From assembly GCA_008363385.1 (NCBI GenBank), contig RHKY01000014.1:30950-94949 (forward strand): a stretch of 64,000 bases of DNA, given 5' to 3'. The notes beneath the pieces were generated by a model. That model saw nothing but the letters and a program-made list of their open reading frames with translations. It searched no databases and had not been told where the DNA came from. The stretch's first letter is position 1. The number at the start of each line of letters is the position of its first letter. The DNA comes from Acidobacteriota bacterium (GTDB lineage: Bacteria; Acidobacteriota; Thermoanaerobaculia; UBA5066). The translations under genes and the position numbers were made by a program. Below are positions 42,004-50,994 of the stretch, piece after piece.

Positions 42004-42537
42004 ATGAGCAACGACCGCGTCCGGCAGTGGGCCGTCGACCACCTGGGCCAGCAGGTCGGCGACGGCGAGTGCTTCGCCCTCGTCGACCAGGCCCTCCGCA
42101 ACTCCGGGGACAAGTCCGCCGCCGACTTCGGGCAGGTCGGCCCGAACGTCGACTACGTCTGGGGGACCGCCACGACGCTGGCGAGCCTCCGGCCGGGAGA
42201 CCTGATCCAGTTCCGGAACTACCGCGTCCGCGTCGTGACGGTCACCGTGAGGCGGACGACGCTCCCGGACGGGGGCTGGGACGAGTCGACGCAGACGCAG
42301 GAGCGGACGGACACCCGGCCGCACCACTCGGCCATCGTCGACGCCGTCGGCTCCGGGGGCGAGGTGACGGTCCTGGAGCAGAACGTGGGGGGTGTGAGGC
42401 GCGTCCAGCGCAACACGCTGACCTTCTCCGGGAGCACCAACACCACCAGCACGACCGCCGGGAACGTCACGACGACCGTGACTCGCACGGTGACGGTCTC
42501 CGGGACGCTCCGGTACTACCGGCCCGTGGCCCGCTGA
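42004..42537 (+). CDS. CHAP/NlpC-like amidase-fold protein
   Basis: A 177-residue protein with a candidate cysteine-peptidase dyad: Cys in VGDGECFALVDQAL (~25) and His in RPHHSAIVDAVG (~107), the layout of CHAP and NlpC/P60 folds. A Ser/Thr-rich beta-hairpin tail (~140-170, many TTT/TTV pairs) closes it. There is no signal peptide, so it may act inside the cell, be exported by another route, or be a toxin-like effector. A CAGGAGG ribosome-binding site supports the ATG at 42004. Confidence 0.65.
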   Translation: MSNDRVRQWAVDHLGQQVGDGECFALVDQALRNSGDKSAADFGQVGPNVDYVWGTATTLASLRPGDLIQFRNYRVRVVTVTVRRTTLPDGGWDESTQTQERTDTRPHHSAIVDAVGSGGEVTVLEQNVGGVRRVQRNTLTFSGSTNTTSTTAGNVTTTVTRTVTVSGTLRYYRPVAR

Positions 42538-42550
42538 GATCGTCCCGGTC

Positions 42551-42598
42551 TCGGGGGAACCCCGGCGCGCCCGCGCGCCCGAAAGCCGGTTCCCCCGA
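42551..42598 (+). terminator. Hairpin terminator after the CHAP-like gene
   Basis: TCGGGGGAACC (42551-42561) pairs perfectly with GGTTCCCCCGA (42588-42598). The stem extends inward through CCGGC/GCCGG with a bulge, and the inner loop is itself GC palindromic (GGCGCGCCCGCGCGCC). Tail ACCCCCTCC follows. It shares the GGGGGA/TCCCCC outer arms of the dispersed hairpin family. Confidence 0.75.
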
Positions 42599-42661
42599 AC
42601 CCCCTCCGACGCGATCGAGCCCGGGCGGGGAGTGCTAGCCTCCCCCGCGAGGTCGTTCGCG

Positions 42662-43543
42662 GTGTCTTCCCCGCCCTTGCCGAGCCTCTCGGCCCTCCTC
42701 GCCGGGGGGCCGCGGGTCATGGGTATCCTGAACGTGACGCCGGACTCCTTCTCGGACGGCGGACGGTTCCCCGCCGCCGCGGACGCCGTCGCGGCGGGGC
42801 TGGCCATGGCCGCCGCCGGCGCCGGCGTCCTCGACGTCGGGGGCGAGTCGACACGGCCGCGCGGGGCCGCCTACGGCGCCGGCGCCGTGGAGGTGACCGA
42901 GGAGGAGGAGAAGGCCCGCGTCCTCCCGGTGGTCGAGGGGCTCCTCCGCGCCCGTCCCGACCTCCTCGTCTCCGTCGACACGCGCCGGACGGGCGTGGCG
43001 TCGGCCGCGCTCGGGGCCGGCGCCTGCATGGTGAACGTCGTCACGGGCCTCGACGCCCCGGAGGACCTCCTGGACCTCGTCGCCATCCAGGGCGCCGCGG
43101 TGGTCCTGAGCCACTGCCGCGGGACCCCCGCGACGACGTTCGCCGTCTCGCGGTTCGGGGACGTCGTGCCGGAGGTGGCGGCGGACCTGGAGGCGGCGGC
43201 GGGCCGTGCCGCGGCGCGCGGCGTCCCGCGCGATCGGGTCCTCCTCGACCCCGGCCTCGGCTTCGGGAAGGGGGCGGAGGAGAACTACGCCCTCCTCGCC
43301 GGCCTCGACCGCCTCGCTCCGCCGGGCGTCCCCCTCGTCGTCGGCGCGTCGCGGAAGGCGTTCCTCGGCTCGGTGACGGGCGCCCCGGCGCCGGAGCGGC
43401 TCCCGGAGTCGCTCGCGGCCTGTGCGCTCGCGGTGGCCGCCGCTCCCCTCCGCCCGCTCCTCCTCCGCGTTCACGACGTCGCCGAGACCGTCCGCTTCCT
43501 CGCGGTCCTCGCGCGGGGCGGCTTCCCCCTCACTCCGCCCTGA
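42662..43543 (+). CDS. folP: Dihydropteroate synthase
   Basis: It condenses p-aminobenzoate with dihydropterin diphosphate in folate synthesis and is the sulfonamide target. Conserved elements: GILNVTPDSFSDGG at the N-terminus, VLDVGGESTRPRG, VSVDTRRTGVASAAL, and ILLDPGLGFGKG-like VLLDPGLGFGKGAEENY, then LVVGASRKAFLGSVTG. I take GTG 42662 as start because GAGGT lies ~9 nt before it; an in-frame GTG at 42632 is an alternative. Its 3' end overlaps the convergent permease gene by 14 bp. Confidence 0.95.
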   Translation: MSSPPLPSLSALLAGGPRVMGILNVTPDSFSDGGRFPAAADAVAAGLAMAAAGAGVLDVGGESTRPRGAAYGAGAVEVTEEEEKARVLPVVEGLLRARPDLLVSVDTRRTGVASAALGAGACMVNVVTGLDAPEDLLDLVAIQGAAVVLSHCRGTPATTFAVSRFGDVVPEVAADLEAAAGRAAARGVPRDRVLLDPGLGFGKGAEENYALLAGLDRLAPPGVPLVVGASRKAFLGSVTGAPAPERLPESLAACALAVAAAPLRPLLLRVHDVAETVRFLAVLARGGFPLTPP

Positions 43544-44729
43544 GCGCCTCGATCGGGTCGAGGGCGGCGGCCCGACGCGCGGGGAGGACGCCGGCGAGGA
43601 GGCCGATCAGGAGGCCCACGACCGGCGCGCCGACGAGGAAGCCGAGGGGCGTCTTCACGGGGATCGCGGGCAGGAGGGCCGAGAGCGCCCGGGACAGGAG
43701 CCCTCCCGCGAGGAGCCCCACGACGGTCCCCGCCGTGGAGAGGAGCGCCGCCTCGGCCAGGAACAGGACCACCACCTGCCGCCGCGTGCCGCCCAGGGCC
43801 CTCACGAGGCCGATCTCGTGCGTCCGCTCGTCCACGGCGATCCACATCATCGTCAGGATCCCGATCGCCCCGACGAGGAGCGACACCGCGCCGATCCCTC
43901 CGACGGCCACGCCGACGATCGACAGGACGCGGCCCAGGACGTCCAGCATCTCGCTCTGCGTGACGATCGTGAAGTCCTCCTCGCCGCCGTGCCGCGCCGT
44001 CAGGACGCGCCGGACCCGCGCGGCGACGACCTCGCCCGGGAGGCCCGGCGAGAAGAGGACGTCCATCCCCGCCAGCTCGTCGCGGTCGAAGAGGCGCATC
44101 GCGGAGGCGACCGGGACGTACGCCGCGTCGTCGAGGTCGAAGCCGACGAACCTCCCCTTCGGCGCCATGACGCCGATGACGAGGAAGCGGTGCTCGCCGA
44201 TCCTCACCTTCTCGCCGAGCGGGCTCGCCGTCCCGAACAGCTCCCTGACGAGCGTCGGCCCCAGGACGGCGAGCGGCCGCGGGCGCCGCGGGTCGCCGCC
44301 CGGGAGGAAGCTCCCGACGCCGACCCGGAAGCGCCAGACGTCGGGGACGGCCTCCGTCGTCCCGTAGACGAAGACGCTGCGGGACCGCTCGGCGGTGGCC
44401 ACGCGGGCGGTCCCGAAGAGGACCGGCGCCACGCGCGTGACGCCGGGGACGCGGGCCACGGCGTCGGCGTCGTCGAGCGTCAGCTTCCTCACCGTCCCCC
44501 CCGCCGCCCCGGGGAGCCCCGTCGTCCGGAACTTCCCCGGCTCGATGGAGAGGAGGTGGGTCCCGAACTGCGTGAACTCCGAGAGGATCGCGGTCCTCGT
44601 CCCCTCCCCGACCGAGGTCAGGAGCTGGACCGAGACGATGCCGACGACGATCCCGAGCATCGTCAGCGCCGTCCGGAGGCGGTGGGCGGCCACCGCGGAG
44701 GCCGCCAGGCGGAGGAGGTCCCCGATCAC
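43530..44729 (-). CDS. MacB-type ABC transporter permease (second)
   Basis: A 399-residue permease with one N-terminal span (LRTALTMLGIVVGIVSVQLL, ~20-40), a large periplasmic MacB_PCD domain (~45-270) and three C-terminal spans of the FtsX fold. The latter include GAVSLLVGAIGILTMMWIAV, then VDERTHEIGLVRALGGTRRQ, the coupling helix region. GTG start overlapping the upstream permease stop (GTGA). Last gene of a four-gene operon; with its sister permease it should form a heterodimer working with the ATPase and the HlyD-type protein. Confidence 0.9.
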   Translation of the reverse strand: MIGDLLRLAASAVAAHRLRTALTMLGIVVGIVSVQLLTSVGEGTRTAILSEFTQFGTHLLSIEPGKFRTTGLPGAAGGTVRKLTLDDADAVARVPGVTRVAPVLFGTARVATAERSRSVFVYGTTEAVPDVWRFRVGVGSFLPGGDPRRPRPLAVLGPTLVRELFGTASPLGEKVRIGEHRFLVIGVMAPKGRFVGFDLDDAAYVPVASAMRLFDRDELAGMDVLFSPGLPGEVVAARVRRVLTARHGGEEDFTIVTQSEMLDVLGRVLSIVGVAVGGIGAVSLLVGAIGILTMMWIAVDERTHEIGLVRALGGTRRQVVVLFLAEAALLSTAGTVVGLLAGGLLSRALSALLPAIPVKTPLGFLVGAPVVGLLIGLLAGVLPARRAAALDPIEALRAE

Positions 44730-45934
44730 GCGCCCCCCCGCGACAGGGCGTCGATCGGGTCGAGCCGCGCCGCCCTGCTGGCCGGCAGGAGGCCGAAGAG
44801 GACCCCGACCAGGAGCGCCACCGAAGAGGCGGCGACGACGGCCCAGGCGGGCGGCTGCGCCGGGAACGACGGCCACACCGCCCGGAACACGACGACCGCC
44901 GCGCCGCCGAGGAGGAGGCCGAGGAGCCCTCCGGTCGAGGAGAGGAGCGCCGACTCGAAGAGGAAGACGCGCCGCACCTGCCCCGACGTGACGCCGACCG
45001 CCTTCAGGAGGCCGATCTCGCGCGTCCGCTCGGTGACCGAGACGAGCATCACGTTCATGATCCCGATGCCGGCCACCGCCAGCGAGATCGCCGCGATCGC
45101 CCCGAGGGCCGCCGTCAGGATCCCCAGGATGCTGGAGAGCCCCGCCACGAGCGAGTCCTGCGTGAAGACGGTCACGTCCTCCTCGCCGTGCCGGTCCGAG
45201 AGGACCCGGATCACGCCGCGCCGCGCCGCGTCCACCTCGCCCGCCGAGCGGACCTCCACCAGCGCCCGGAAGACCCCGCGGCGGTCGAGCATCCTCAGGA
45301 CGTGCGGAGCCGGGACGTGGATCATGTCGTCCAGCCTCAGGCCGACCGTCACCCCCCGGGGCCCGGTGACGCCGACGACGCGGTAGCGCTCCCCGCCGAC
45401 CCTCACGAACTGCCCGAGCGCCGCCGTGCCGCCGAAGAGCTCGCGGGCCGACAGGTGCCCGAGGACGCAGACGCGGGGCGGGTTCCCCCCCTTCCAGGAC
45501 GGGAGGTAGGTCCCAGCCACGAGCGGGATCCCCCGGACCGCCTTCAGCTCCCAGGTCGTCCCCGCGACGATGGCGTCGCGCTTGCGGGGACCCGCCTCCG
45601 CCTCCACGGTCGCGAAGACGAGGGGCGCGATCCGCGCCACGGACGGCACGGACCGCGCGACGGCGTCGAGGTCGTCGAGGGTCAGGTCGTGCGTGGTCCC
45701 CCCCGCCGTCGGTACGCCGCCGGAGGTCTCGGCCTTGCCCGGGAGGAGGATGAGGAGGTTCGAGCCCAGGGAGCGGAACTCGGCCGTGACGAAGAGGCGC
45801 GCCCCCTCGCCCAGGCTCGTCAGGAGGACGACGGAGCCGACCCCGACGGCCACGCCGAGGAGCGAGAGGCCGGAGCGGAGCCGGTGGCCGCGCAGCGCCC
45901 TGAGCGCGAAGCCGAGGACGTCCCCGAACGTCAC
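44726..45934 (-). CDS. MacB-type ABC transporter permease (first)
   Basis: A 402-residue permease of the same layout as its downstream neighbour: N-terminal span (LRSGLSLLGVAVGVGSVVLL), MacB_PCD periplasmic domain, and three C-terminal spans with VTERTREIGLLKAVGVTSGQ. Its two ends overlap the ATPase (4 bp, ATGA) and the second permease (GTGA). The two permeases are clearly related and probably arose by duplication. MacB-like systems transmit mechanical force across the inner membrane to expel peptides, lipids or drugs rather than moving them through the membrane channel. Confidence 0.92.
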   Translation of the reverse strand: MTFGDVLGFALRALRGHRLRSGLSLLGVAVGVGSVVLLTSLGEGARLFVTAEFRSLGSNLLILLPGKAETSGGVPTAGGTTHDLTLDDLDAVARSVPSVARIAPLVFATVEAEAGPRKRDAIVAGTTWELKAVRGIPLVAGTYLPSWKGGNPPRVCVLGHLSARELFGGTAALGQFVRVGGERYRVVGVTGPRGVTVGLRLDDMIHVPAPHVLRMLDRRGVFRALVEVRSAGEVDAARRGVIRVLSDRHGEEDVTVFTQDSLVAGLSSILGILTAALGAIAAISLAVAGIGIMNVMLVSVTERTREIGLLKAVGVTSGQVRRVFLFESALLSSTGGLLGLLLGGAAVVVFRAVWPSFPAQPPAWAVVAASSVALLVGVLFGLLPASRAARLDPIDALSRGGA

Positions 45935-46620
45935 GGCGCCCCCTCGTCGCGGAACGTCTCCGAGACGAGGTTCCCGTCGGCCAGCCGGATCCGCCGGGCG
46001 GCCCGCGAGCCGATCGCGGGGTCGTGCGTGACGAGGAGCAGCGTGATCCCCGCGGCGTTCCGCTCCTCCAGGAGCCGGATCACCTCGGCCCCCGCGGCCG
46101 CGTCGAGGTTCCCCGTCGGCTCGTCGGCGAGCAGGATCGCCGGGCCGAGGACGACCGCGCGCGCCAGGGCCACGCGCTGGCGCTCGCCGCCCGAGAGCTG
46201 GTCCGGGCGGTGGTGGGCGCGCTCGAGGAGGCCCACCGCCGAGAGGGCCGAGAGCGCCCGCCCGCGGCGGTCGGCGCGGGGCACCCCCGCGAAGACCATC
46301 GGCAGCTCGACGTTCTCGGCGGCCGTCAGGCGCGGGACGAGGTGGAAGGTCTGGAAGACGAAGCCGATCTTCCGCCGCCTCGCGTCGGCCAGCTCGTCGT
46401 CCGAGAGGGCGCCGACGTCCCTCCCCTCCAGGAGGTACCGCCCCCCCGTGGGCCGGTCCAGGCAGCCGAGGAGGTGCAGGAGCGTCGACTTCCCCGAGCC
46501 CGAGGGCCCCATGACCGAGACGTACTCTCCGGAGGCGATCGTCAGGTCGAGGCCCCGGAGCGCGTGGACGGGGCGGCCCCCGACGACGTACTCGCGGCGG
46601 ACCCCCTCGAGCCGGATCAC
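45931..46620 (-). CDS. ABC transporter ATP-binding protein (LolD/MacB type)
   Basis: A 229-residue cytoplasmic ATPase. Walker A GPSGSGKST, Q-loop GFVFQTFHLVPRLTAAENVE, signature LSGGERQRVALARA, Walker B ILLADEPTGNLD and the switch His in LLLVTHDP are all intact. The size and LTAAENVELPMVFAGV segment are those of the LolD/MacB subfamily. It energises the two adjacent permeases. GTG start overlapping the stop of the HlyD-type gene by 4 bp. Confidence 0.95.
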   Translation of the reverse strand: MIRLEGVRREYVVGGRPVHALRGLDLTIASGEYVSVMGPSGSGKSTLLHLLGCLDRPTGGRYLLEGRDVGALSDDELADARRRKIGFVFQTFHLVPRLTAAENVELPMVFAGVPRADRRGRALSALSAVGLLERAHHRPDQLSGGERQRVALARAVVLGPAILLADEPTGNLDAAAGAEVIRLLEERNAAGITLLLVTHDPAIGSRAARRIRLADGNLVSETFRDEGAP

Positions 46621-47765
46621 GGGGCTTCGGCGGCGCGGGCTCTGACGCCCGGCTTCACGTCGGTCCGGTCGAGGGAGACGACGACCCGCTCGCCTTCCGA
46701 GAGCCCCTTCACGACCTCGACCCACTCCCAGCTCACGAGGCCGGTCTCGAGCTTGCGCTCCGAAAGCCGGCCGTCCGAGAGGACCAGCACGCGGTCCCCC
46801 TCCAGGAGCGACGTCCGCGGGATCCTCAGGACGCCGTCCCGCGCGCCCAGGACCACCTCCACGTCTACGGAGGTCCCGGGCGAGAGCGTCCTGGCGAACG
46901 CCGCGTCGTCGAGCTCCACCTCGACGTCGAAGGTCCGGTTCTGCTCCAGCCGGTCCTCCACGGCGGGCGCCACCTGCGTCACCCGCCCCTGGAAGCTCTT
47001 CCCGGGGAACGCGTCGAACGTGACGCGGACCGGCTGAGATGGCTTCACCCGCCCCACGTCGACCTCGTCGAGCGGGACCTTCACGTAGAGCGCCTCGGGG
47101 TCGAACATCTCGACGACGGGGGGGACCGGGAGGGCCGGAGGGGAGGGCATCACCCACTCCCCCTCCTCGGCCGTCACGTCGGCGACGACGCCGTCGAACG
47201 GCGCGCGGAGGACCATCTTGGCGAGCGTCACGCGCGCGACCTCGAGCGCGGCCGCCGCCTGCCCCACCCGGGCGCGGGCCGCCTCGCACGCGGCGTCCCC
47301 GGCGAAGAGGCGCGTCTCGGCCTGGTCGAGGAGCCCCTGCGAGGCGACCCCCCCGTCGAAGAGGCTCCTCGTCCGGTCCCGCTCCTTCCTGGCCAGCTCG
47401 GCCGAAGTGCAGGCCTCGCGCTCGGCGGCGCGCGAGGCGGCCACCGTCCGCTCCTGGAGAGAGACCTGGGCGACGAGGTCCGCGTCGGCCAGGCGGAGGA
47501 GGACGTCGCCCTTCCTGACGCGCTGCCCCTCCCGGACGCGCTTTTCGGCGAGGCGGCCGCCCACCTCCGGGGAGAGCGTCGCGTGCCGGCGGGACTCGAC
47601 CGTCCCGGCCTTGCTGTTGGAGGCCGTCTCCTCGACGCGGCCGCGCGCGGCCGCGACGACCGAGACCGGCACCGGCTTCGGGGCCAGGAGGGTGAAGCGG
47701 AGGAGGACGGCGGCCGCGGCGACGGCCGCGACCGCCAAGGCGATTCGGAGTCCCCGGCGGCTCAC
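46617..47765 (-). CDS. HlyD/MacA-type periplasmic adaptor
   Basis: A 382-residue membrane-fusion protein, first in the export operon. It has an N-terminal anchor (~5-24, IALAVAAVAAAAVLLRFTLL), then a lipoyl half (LSPEVGGRLAEKRVREGQRV), an alpha-hairpin (~95-190) and the second lipoyl half (VLRAPFDGVVADVTAEEGEW). Beta-barrel and membrane-proximal domains follow. It would link the MacB-like permeases to an outer-membrane channel; no TolC gene is in the window. GTG start 6 nt after a TAGGAT box (47772-47777), so the operon message is probably leaderless. Confidence 0.93.
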   Translation of the reverse strand: MSRRGLRIALAVAAVAAAAVLLRFTLLAPKPVPVSVVAAARGRVEETASNSKAGTVESRRHATLSPEVGGRLAEKRVREGQRVRKGDVLLRLADADLVAQVSLQERTVAASRAAEREACTSAELARKERDRTRSLFDGGVASQGLLDQAETRLFAGDAACEAARARVGQAAAALEVARVTLAKMVLRAPFDGVVADVTAEEGEWVMPSPPALPVPPVVEMFDPEALYVKVPLDEVDVGRVKPSQPVRVTFDAFPGKSFQGRVTQVAPAVEDRLEQNRTFDVEVELDDAAFARTLSPGTSVDVEVVLGARDGVLRIPRTSLLEGDRVLVLSDGRLSERKLETGLVSWEWVEVVKGLSEGERVVVSLDRTDVKPGVRARAAEAP

Positions 47766-47827
47766 CCCTCCATCCTAGTCCCGGCGTCCCCGGCCGCCCG
47801 AGGTTATAGTCACGCGAGGAGATTCAC

Positions 47828-48391
47828 TTGGGCCTCGTCTACCTCGCGGCGCTCGCGCTGGGCGGCGGGTTCCTGGCCGTCCAGCTCCTCCTGGCCTCCA
47901 GCGACGCCGGGGACGCCGGCGGCGTCGACCACGACGTCGGCGGCGTCGACCACGACGCCGGCGAGGGGGGCTCGCACGCCGGCGGCTGGCTCTCCCCCCG
48001 CTTCGTGACGTTCGCGCTCTTCGCCTTCGGGTTCGCGGGCGCGGGGCTCCACTTCCTCGAGCTGGCGCCGGCGGCCGTGACGGCCGCTCTGGCGGCCGCG
48101 GCGGGCCTCGGCTCCGGCTTCCTGGCCTCGGCCGTGTTCCGCGCGCTCCGGCGGAAGGAGGCGACGAGCTCGGCGGCGCTCGAGGAGGCGGCGGGGCGGC
48201 TGGGGACGCTCCTCCTTCCCGCGGCCCCCGACCGCCCCGGGAAGGTCCGCGTGACGCTCAAGGGGCAGCTCGTCGACCTCGTGGCCGTCCCCGACGACGG
48301 GGAGGTGCCCGCGGGGACCCCCGTGGTGGTCCTCGAGGTCCGAGACGACGTAGCGCGCGTGATGCGCGCGCCGGAGGTGAACGAACCGTGA
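47828..48391 (+). CDS. NfeD-like membrane protein
   Basis: A 187-residue protein: an N-terminal span (~3-20), a Gly/Asp/His-rich loop with VDHDVGGVDHDAG repeats (~28-48) that could bind metal, two further spans (~58-110), and a C-terminal OB-fold-like domain (GRLGTLLLPAAPDRPGKVRV, LKGQLVDLVAVPDDGEV) typical of NfeD proteins. NfeD partners flotillin-type SPFH proteins in membrane microdomains. TTG start at 47828 with a GAGGAGA ribosome-binding site and a TATAGT box upstream. Its stop overlaps the next gene's GTG by 4 bp. Confidence 0.75.
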   Translation: MGLVYLAALALGGGFLAVQLLLASSDAGDAGGVDHDVGGVDHDAGEGGSHAGGWLSPRFVTFALFAFGFAGAGLHFLELAPAAVTAALAAAAGLGSGFLASAVFRALRRKEATSSAALEEAAGRLGTLLLPAAPDRPGKVRVTLKGQLVDLVAVPDDGEVPAGTPVVVLEVRDDVARVMRAPEVNEP

Positions 48392-49701
48392 CCCACGCAG
48401 CGCTCCTCGTCCCGACGCTCCAGCTCGACCCGGCGACCGCCGCCGGCTGGCTCGGACTGGCGCTGGCCGTCCCGATCGGCGCCGGGATCCTCCTGGCGAT
48501 CCTCCGCGGCTTCCTCTACATCTGCCGGCCGAACCAGATCCTGATCTTCTCCGGGCGGCGCCACGCGCTCCCGGACGGGACGATGGTCGGCTTCAAGATC
48601 CTGAAGGGGGGCTGGGGCTTCCGGGTGCCGCTCCTGGAGAACGTCTCCCAGATGGACATGCGCCTCTTCATGGTCGACGTCTCCGTGGCGAACGCCTACT
48701 CGAAGGGGGGGATCCCGCTCGCGGTCCAGGCGATCGCCAACGTGAAGGTCGCCTCCGACCACACGCTGCTCCGCAACGCGGTCGAGCGGTTCCTCGGGAC
48801 CGACCCGCGGCAGATCGCGATCGTGGCGCGGCAGACGCTGGAGGGGGTCCTCCGCGAGGTCCTCGCCCAGCTCACCCCGGAGGAGGTCAACGAGGACCGG
48901 CTGAAGTTCGCCGAGACGCTCCGGGCCAACGCCAAGGACGACTTCGACAAGCTGGGGCTGGAGCTGGACGTCCTGAAGGTCCAGCACGTGGCCGACGAGC
49001 AGAGCTACCTCCAGAACCTCGGCCGCGCCCGGATCGCGACGATGATCCGCGACGCGCAGAACGCCGAGAACGAGGCCAACCAGAAGATCGCCGAGGAGGA
49101 GGCGGCCGCGCGCCGCCGCGCCGAGTCGGCGCAGAAGAAGGCCGAGGGCTTCGTCCTGCAGAAGCGGAACGTCCTCCGGACGGAGCTCGCCAAGATGCAG
49201 GCCCAGGTCAAGTCGACCGAGAACGAGGCGACGATCGCCGCCGAGACGGCCCGCTCGCTCGCCGAGCAGGAGCTCCAGGGCAAGCGGAGCGAGCTCGAGC
49301 AGCTGCGGCTCCAGGCCGACGTCGTCCTCCCCGCCGAGGCCGAGCGGCTGGCGCAGACGGCGCGCGCCCGGGGCAGCGCCGCGCCGACCGTGGAGAACGG
49401 CAAGGCGGCCGCCGAGGCGCTCGCGCTCGTCTCGGCGGAGTGGCAGGCGGCGGGCGCCGACGGCCGGGACGTCTACGTCCTGTCGCAGCTGCGCCCGCTC
49501 GTCGAGTCGGCCGTCGAGCGCGTGGCCGGGACGAAGGTCGGCGAGATGACGATCGTGGACGGGGGGGACGGGCGCGCGCTGGGCGCGTTCGTCGCGTGCT
49601 TCCCCGCCGCCGTGGGCCGGGTGATGGAGGAGACCGGGAAGACGGTCGGCCTGGACGTCCCCGCGATCCTCTCCGGGGCCCCGAGGAAGGAGTCCCGCTG
49701 A
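48388..49701 (+). CDS. Flotillin-like SPFH protein 1
   Basis: A 437-residue membrane-scaffold protein. A hydrophobic N-terminus (~20-45) leads into the SPFH domain (CRPNQILIFSGRRHALPDGT, FRVPLLENVSQMDMRLFMVD, ASDHTLLRNAVERFLG). A long Ala/Glu/Lys/Gln coiled coil (~220-330) with EA-rich repeats drives oligomerisation. Flotillins organise membrane microdomains and modulate proteases, transport or envelope stress. It is the middle gene of an NfeD-flotillin-flotillin operon with overlaps on both sides (GTGA and TGATG). Confidence 0.92.
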   Translation: MTHAALLVPTLQLDPATAAGWLGLALAVPIGAGILLAILRGFLYICRPNQILIFSGRRHALPDGTMVGFKILKGGWGFRVPLLENVSQMDMRLFMVDVSVANAYSKGGIPLAVQAIANVKVASDHTLLRNAVERFLGTDPRQIAIVARQTLEGVLREVLAQLTPEEVNEDRLKFAETLRANAKDDFDKLGLELDVLKVQHVADEQSYLQNLGRARIATMIRDAQNAENEANQKIAEEEAAARRRAESAQKKAEGFVLQKRNVLRTELAKMQAQVKSTENEATIAAETARSLAEQELQGKRSELEQLRLQADVVLPAEAERLAQTARARGSAAPTVENGKAAAEALALVSAEWQAAGADGRDVYVLSQLRPLVESAVERVAGTKVGEMTIVDGGDGRALGAFVACFPAAVGRVMEETGKTVGLDVPAILSGAPRKESR

Positions 49702-50978
49702 TGGGCGCCTTCGTCTTCCTCCTCCTCACCGCGGCCGTCGTCGTCGGCGTCCTCTCCTTCACGGTCAAGCGGCTTCTCTACGTCGCCACCCCGAACGAGG
49801 CGCTCGTCTTCTCGGGCCGGACGCGCCGGTCGGGGAAGGCGCTCGTCGGCTACCGCGTCGTCAGGGGCGGCCGGTCGCTCCGCGTCCCGTTCTTCGAGAC
49901 CGTCGACCGCGTCGACCTGACGAACATCGCCATCGACATCGAGGTCAAGGGGGCCTACTCCAAGGGGGGGATCCCGCTGAACGTTCACGGGGTCGCGAAC
50001 ATCAAGCTCCCCGGCGAGGAGCCGCTCCTGAACAACTCCATCGAGCGCTTCCTCGGCCGGACCCGCCCGGAGATCCAGCGGATCGCCAAGGAGACGCTGG
50101 AGGGGAACCTCCGCGGCGTCCTGGCCCAGCTCACGCCGGAGGAGGTCAACCAGGACAAGATCCGGTTCGCGCAGTCGCTCCTCGACGAGGCCGAGCACGA
50201 CCTGAGCCGCGTCGGGCTCCTCCTGGACACGCTCAAGATCCAGAACATCACCGACGACGTCGGGTACCTGAACTCCATCGGCCGGATCCAGGGGGCGCGC
50301 GTGCGGATGGACGCCTCCATCGCCGAGGCCCGCGCCAAGGCCGACGCCGCCGAGCAGCAGGCGCTGAACTGGGGGGCGTCGGAGAACGCTCGGATCGACG
50401 CCGAGCTGGCCATCGCCCAGCAGGAGACGCAGAAGCAGATGACCGAGATCCAGAGCCGGCGCGCGGCCCTGATCGCCGAGTCGGAGGGCCAGGTGCGCGC
50501 CCAGGTCGCCCAGGTCACCGCCGAGATCGAGCGGCAGAAGGCCCGGACGCTCCAGGTCAAGCGCAAGCTCGAGGCCGACGTCGTCCGCCCCGCCGAGGCC
50601 GCGCAACAGGCGGCCGAGGAGCGGGCGCGTGGCGAGGCCGCGGCGATCGTCGAGCGCGGGCGCGCGGAGGCCGAGTCGCTGAAGAACGTCGTGGCGGCCT
50701 TCCGCTCGGCCGGCCCGGCCGCCCGGCAGGTCATGGCCCTCCAGCAGCTCCTCCCGATCTTCGAGAAGGTGGCCGGCGTCGACCAGCCGCTCTCCGTCGG
50801 CAAGGTGACCGTCCTGCCTCCCCCGGGAGGAGCGGGGGGCGGCGCGCCGGGCGAGGGCTTCGCCCGGGGCGCCATCGGCGCCATGGAGCAGCTGAAGGCC
50901 GCCACGGGCCTGGACATCCCGGGCCTGGCCCGCAAGCTGGCCGAGCCCTCGCACGAGCCGAAGCCGAAGGCGGGGTAG
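49701..50978 (+). CDS. Flotillin-like SPFH protein 2
   Basis: A 425-residue paralogue of the upstream flotillin. It shares the SPFH core (TPNEALVFSGRTRRSGKAL, IDIEVKGAYSKGGIPLNVHG, NNSIERFLGRTRPEIQRIAK, VLAQLTPEEVNQDKIRF) and a coiled coil with KADAAEQQAL and ARGEAAAIVERGRAEAES. The C-terminal tail is Gly/Pro-rich. The two proteins probably build hetero-oligomers. ATG overlaps the preceding TGA by one base (TGATG), so translation is coupled. The L,D-transpeptidase gene starts 17 bp after its stop. Confidence 0.92.
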   Translation: MGAFVFLLLTAAVVVGVLSFTVKRLLYVATPNEALVFSGRTRRSGKALVGYRVVRGGRSLRVPFFETVDRVDLTNIAIDIEVKGAYSKGGIPLNVHGVANIKLPGEEPLLNNSIERFLGRTRPEIQRIAKETLEGNLRGVLAQLTPEEVNQDKIRFAQSLLDEAEHDLSRVGLLLDTLKIQNITDDVGYLNSIGRIQGARVRMDASIAEARAKADAAEQQALNWGASENARIDAELAIAQQETQKQMTEIQSRRAALIAESEGQVRAQVAQVTAEIERQKARTLQVKRKLEADVVRPAEAAQQAAEERARGEAAAIVERGRAEAESLKNVVAAFRSAGPAARQVMALQQLLPIFEKVAGVDQPLSVGKVTVLPPPGGAGGGAPGEGFARGAIGAMEQLKAATGLDIPGLARKLAEPSHEPKPKAG

Positions 50979-50994
50979 CCCGATCGGGACGGCG

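Noticed and set aside
43528-43545. The 14-bp tail-to-tail overlap of folP and the ABC permease as a regulatory device
   Set aside because: Short convergent overlaps are common in compact genomes and no hairpin or antisense promoter is seen there.
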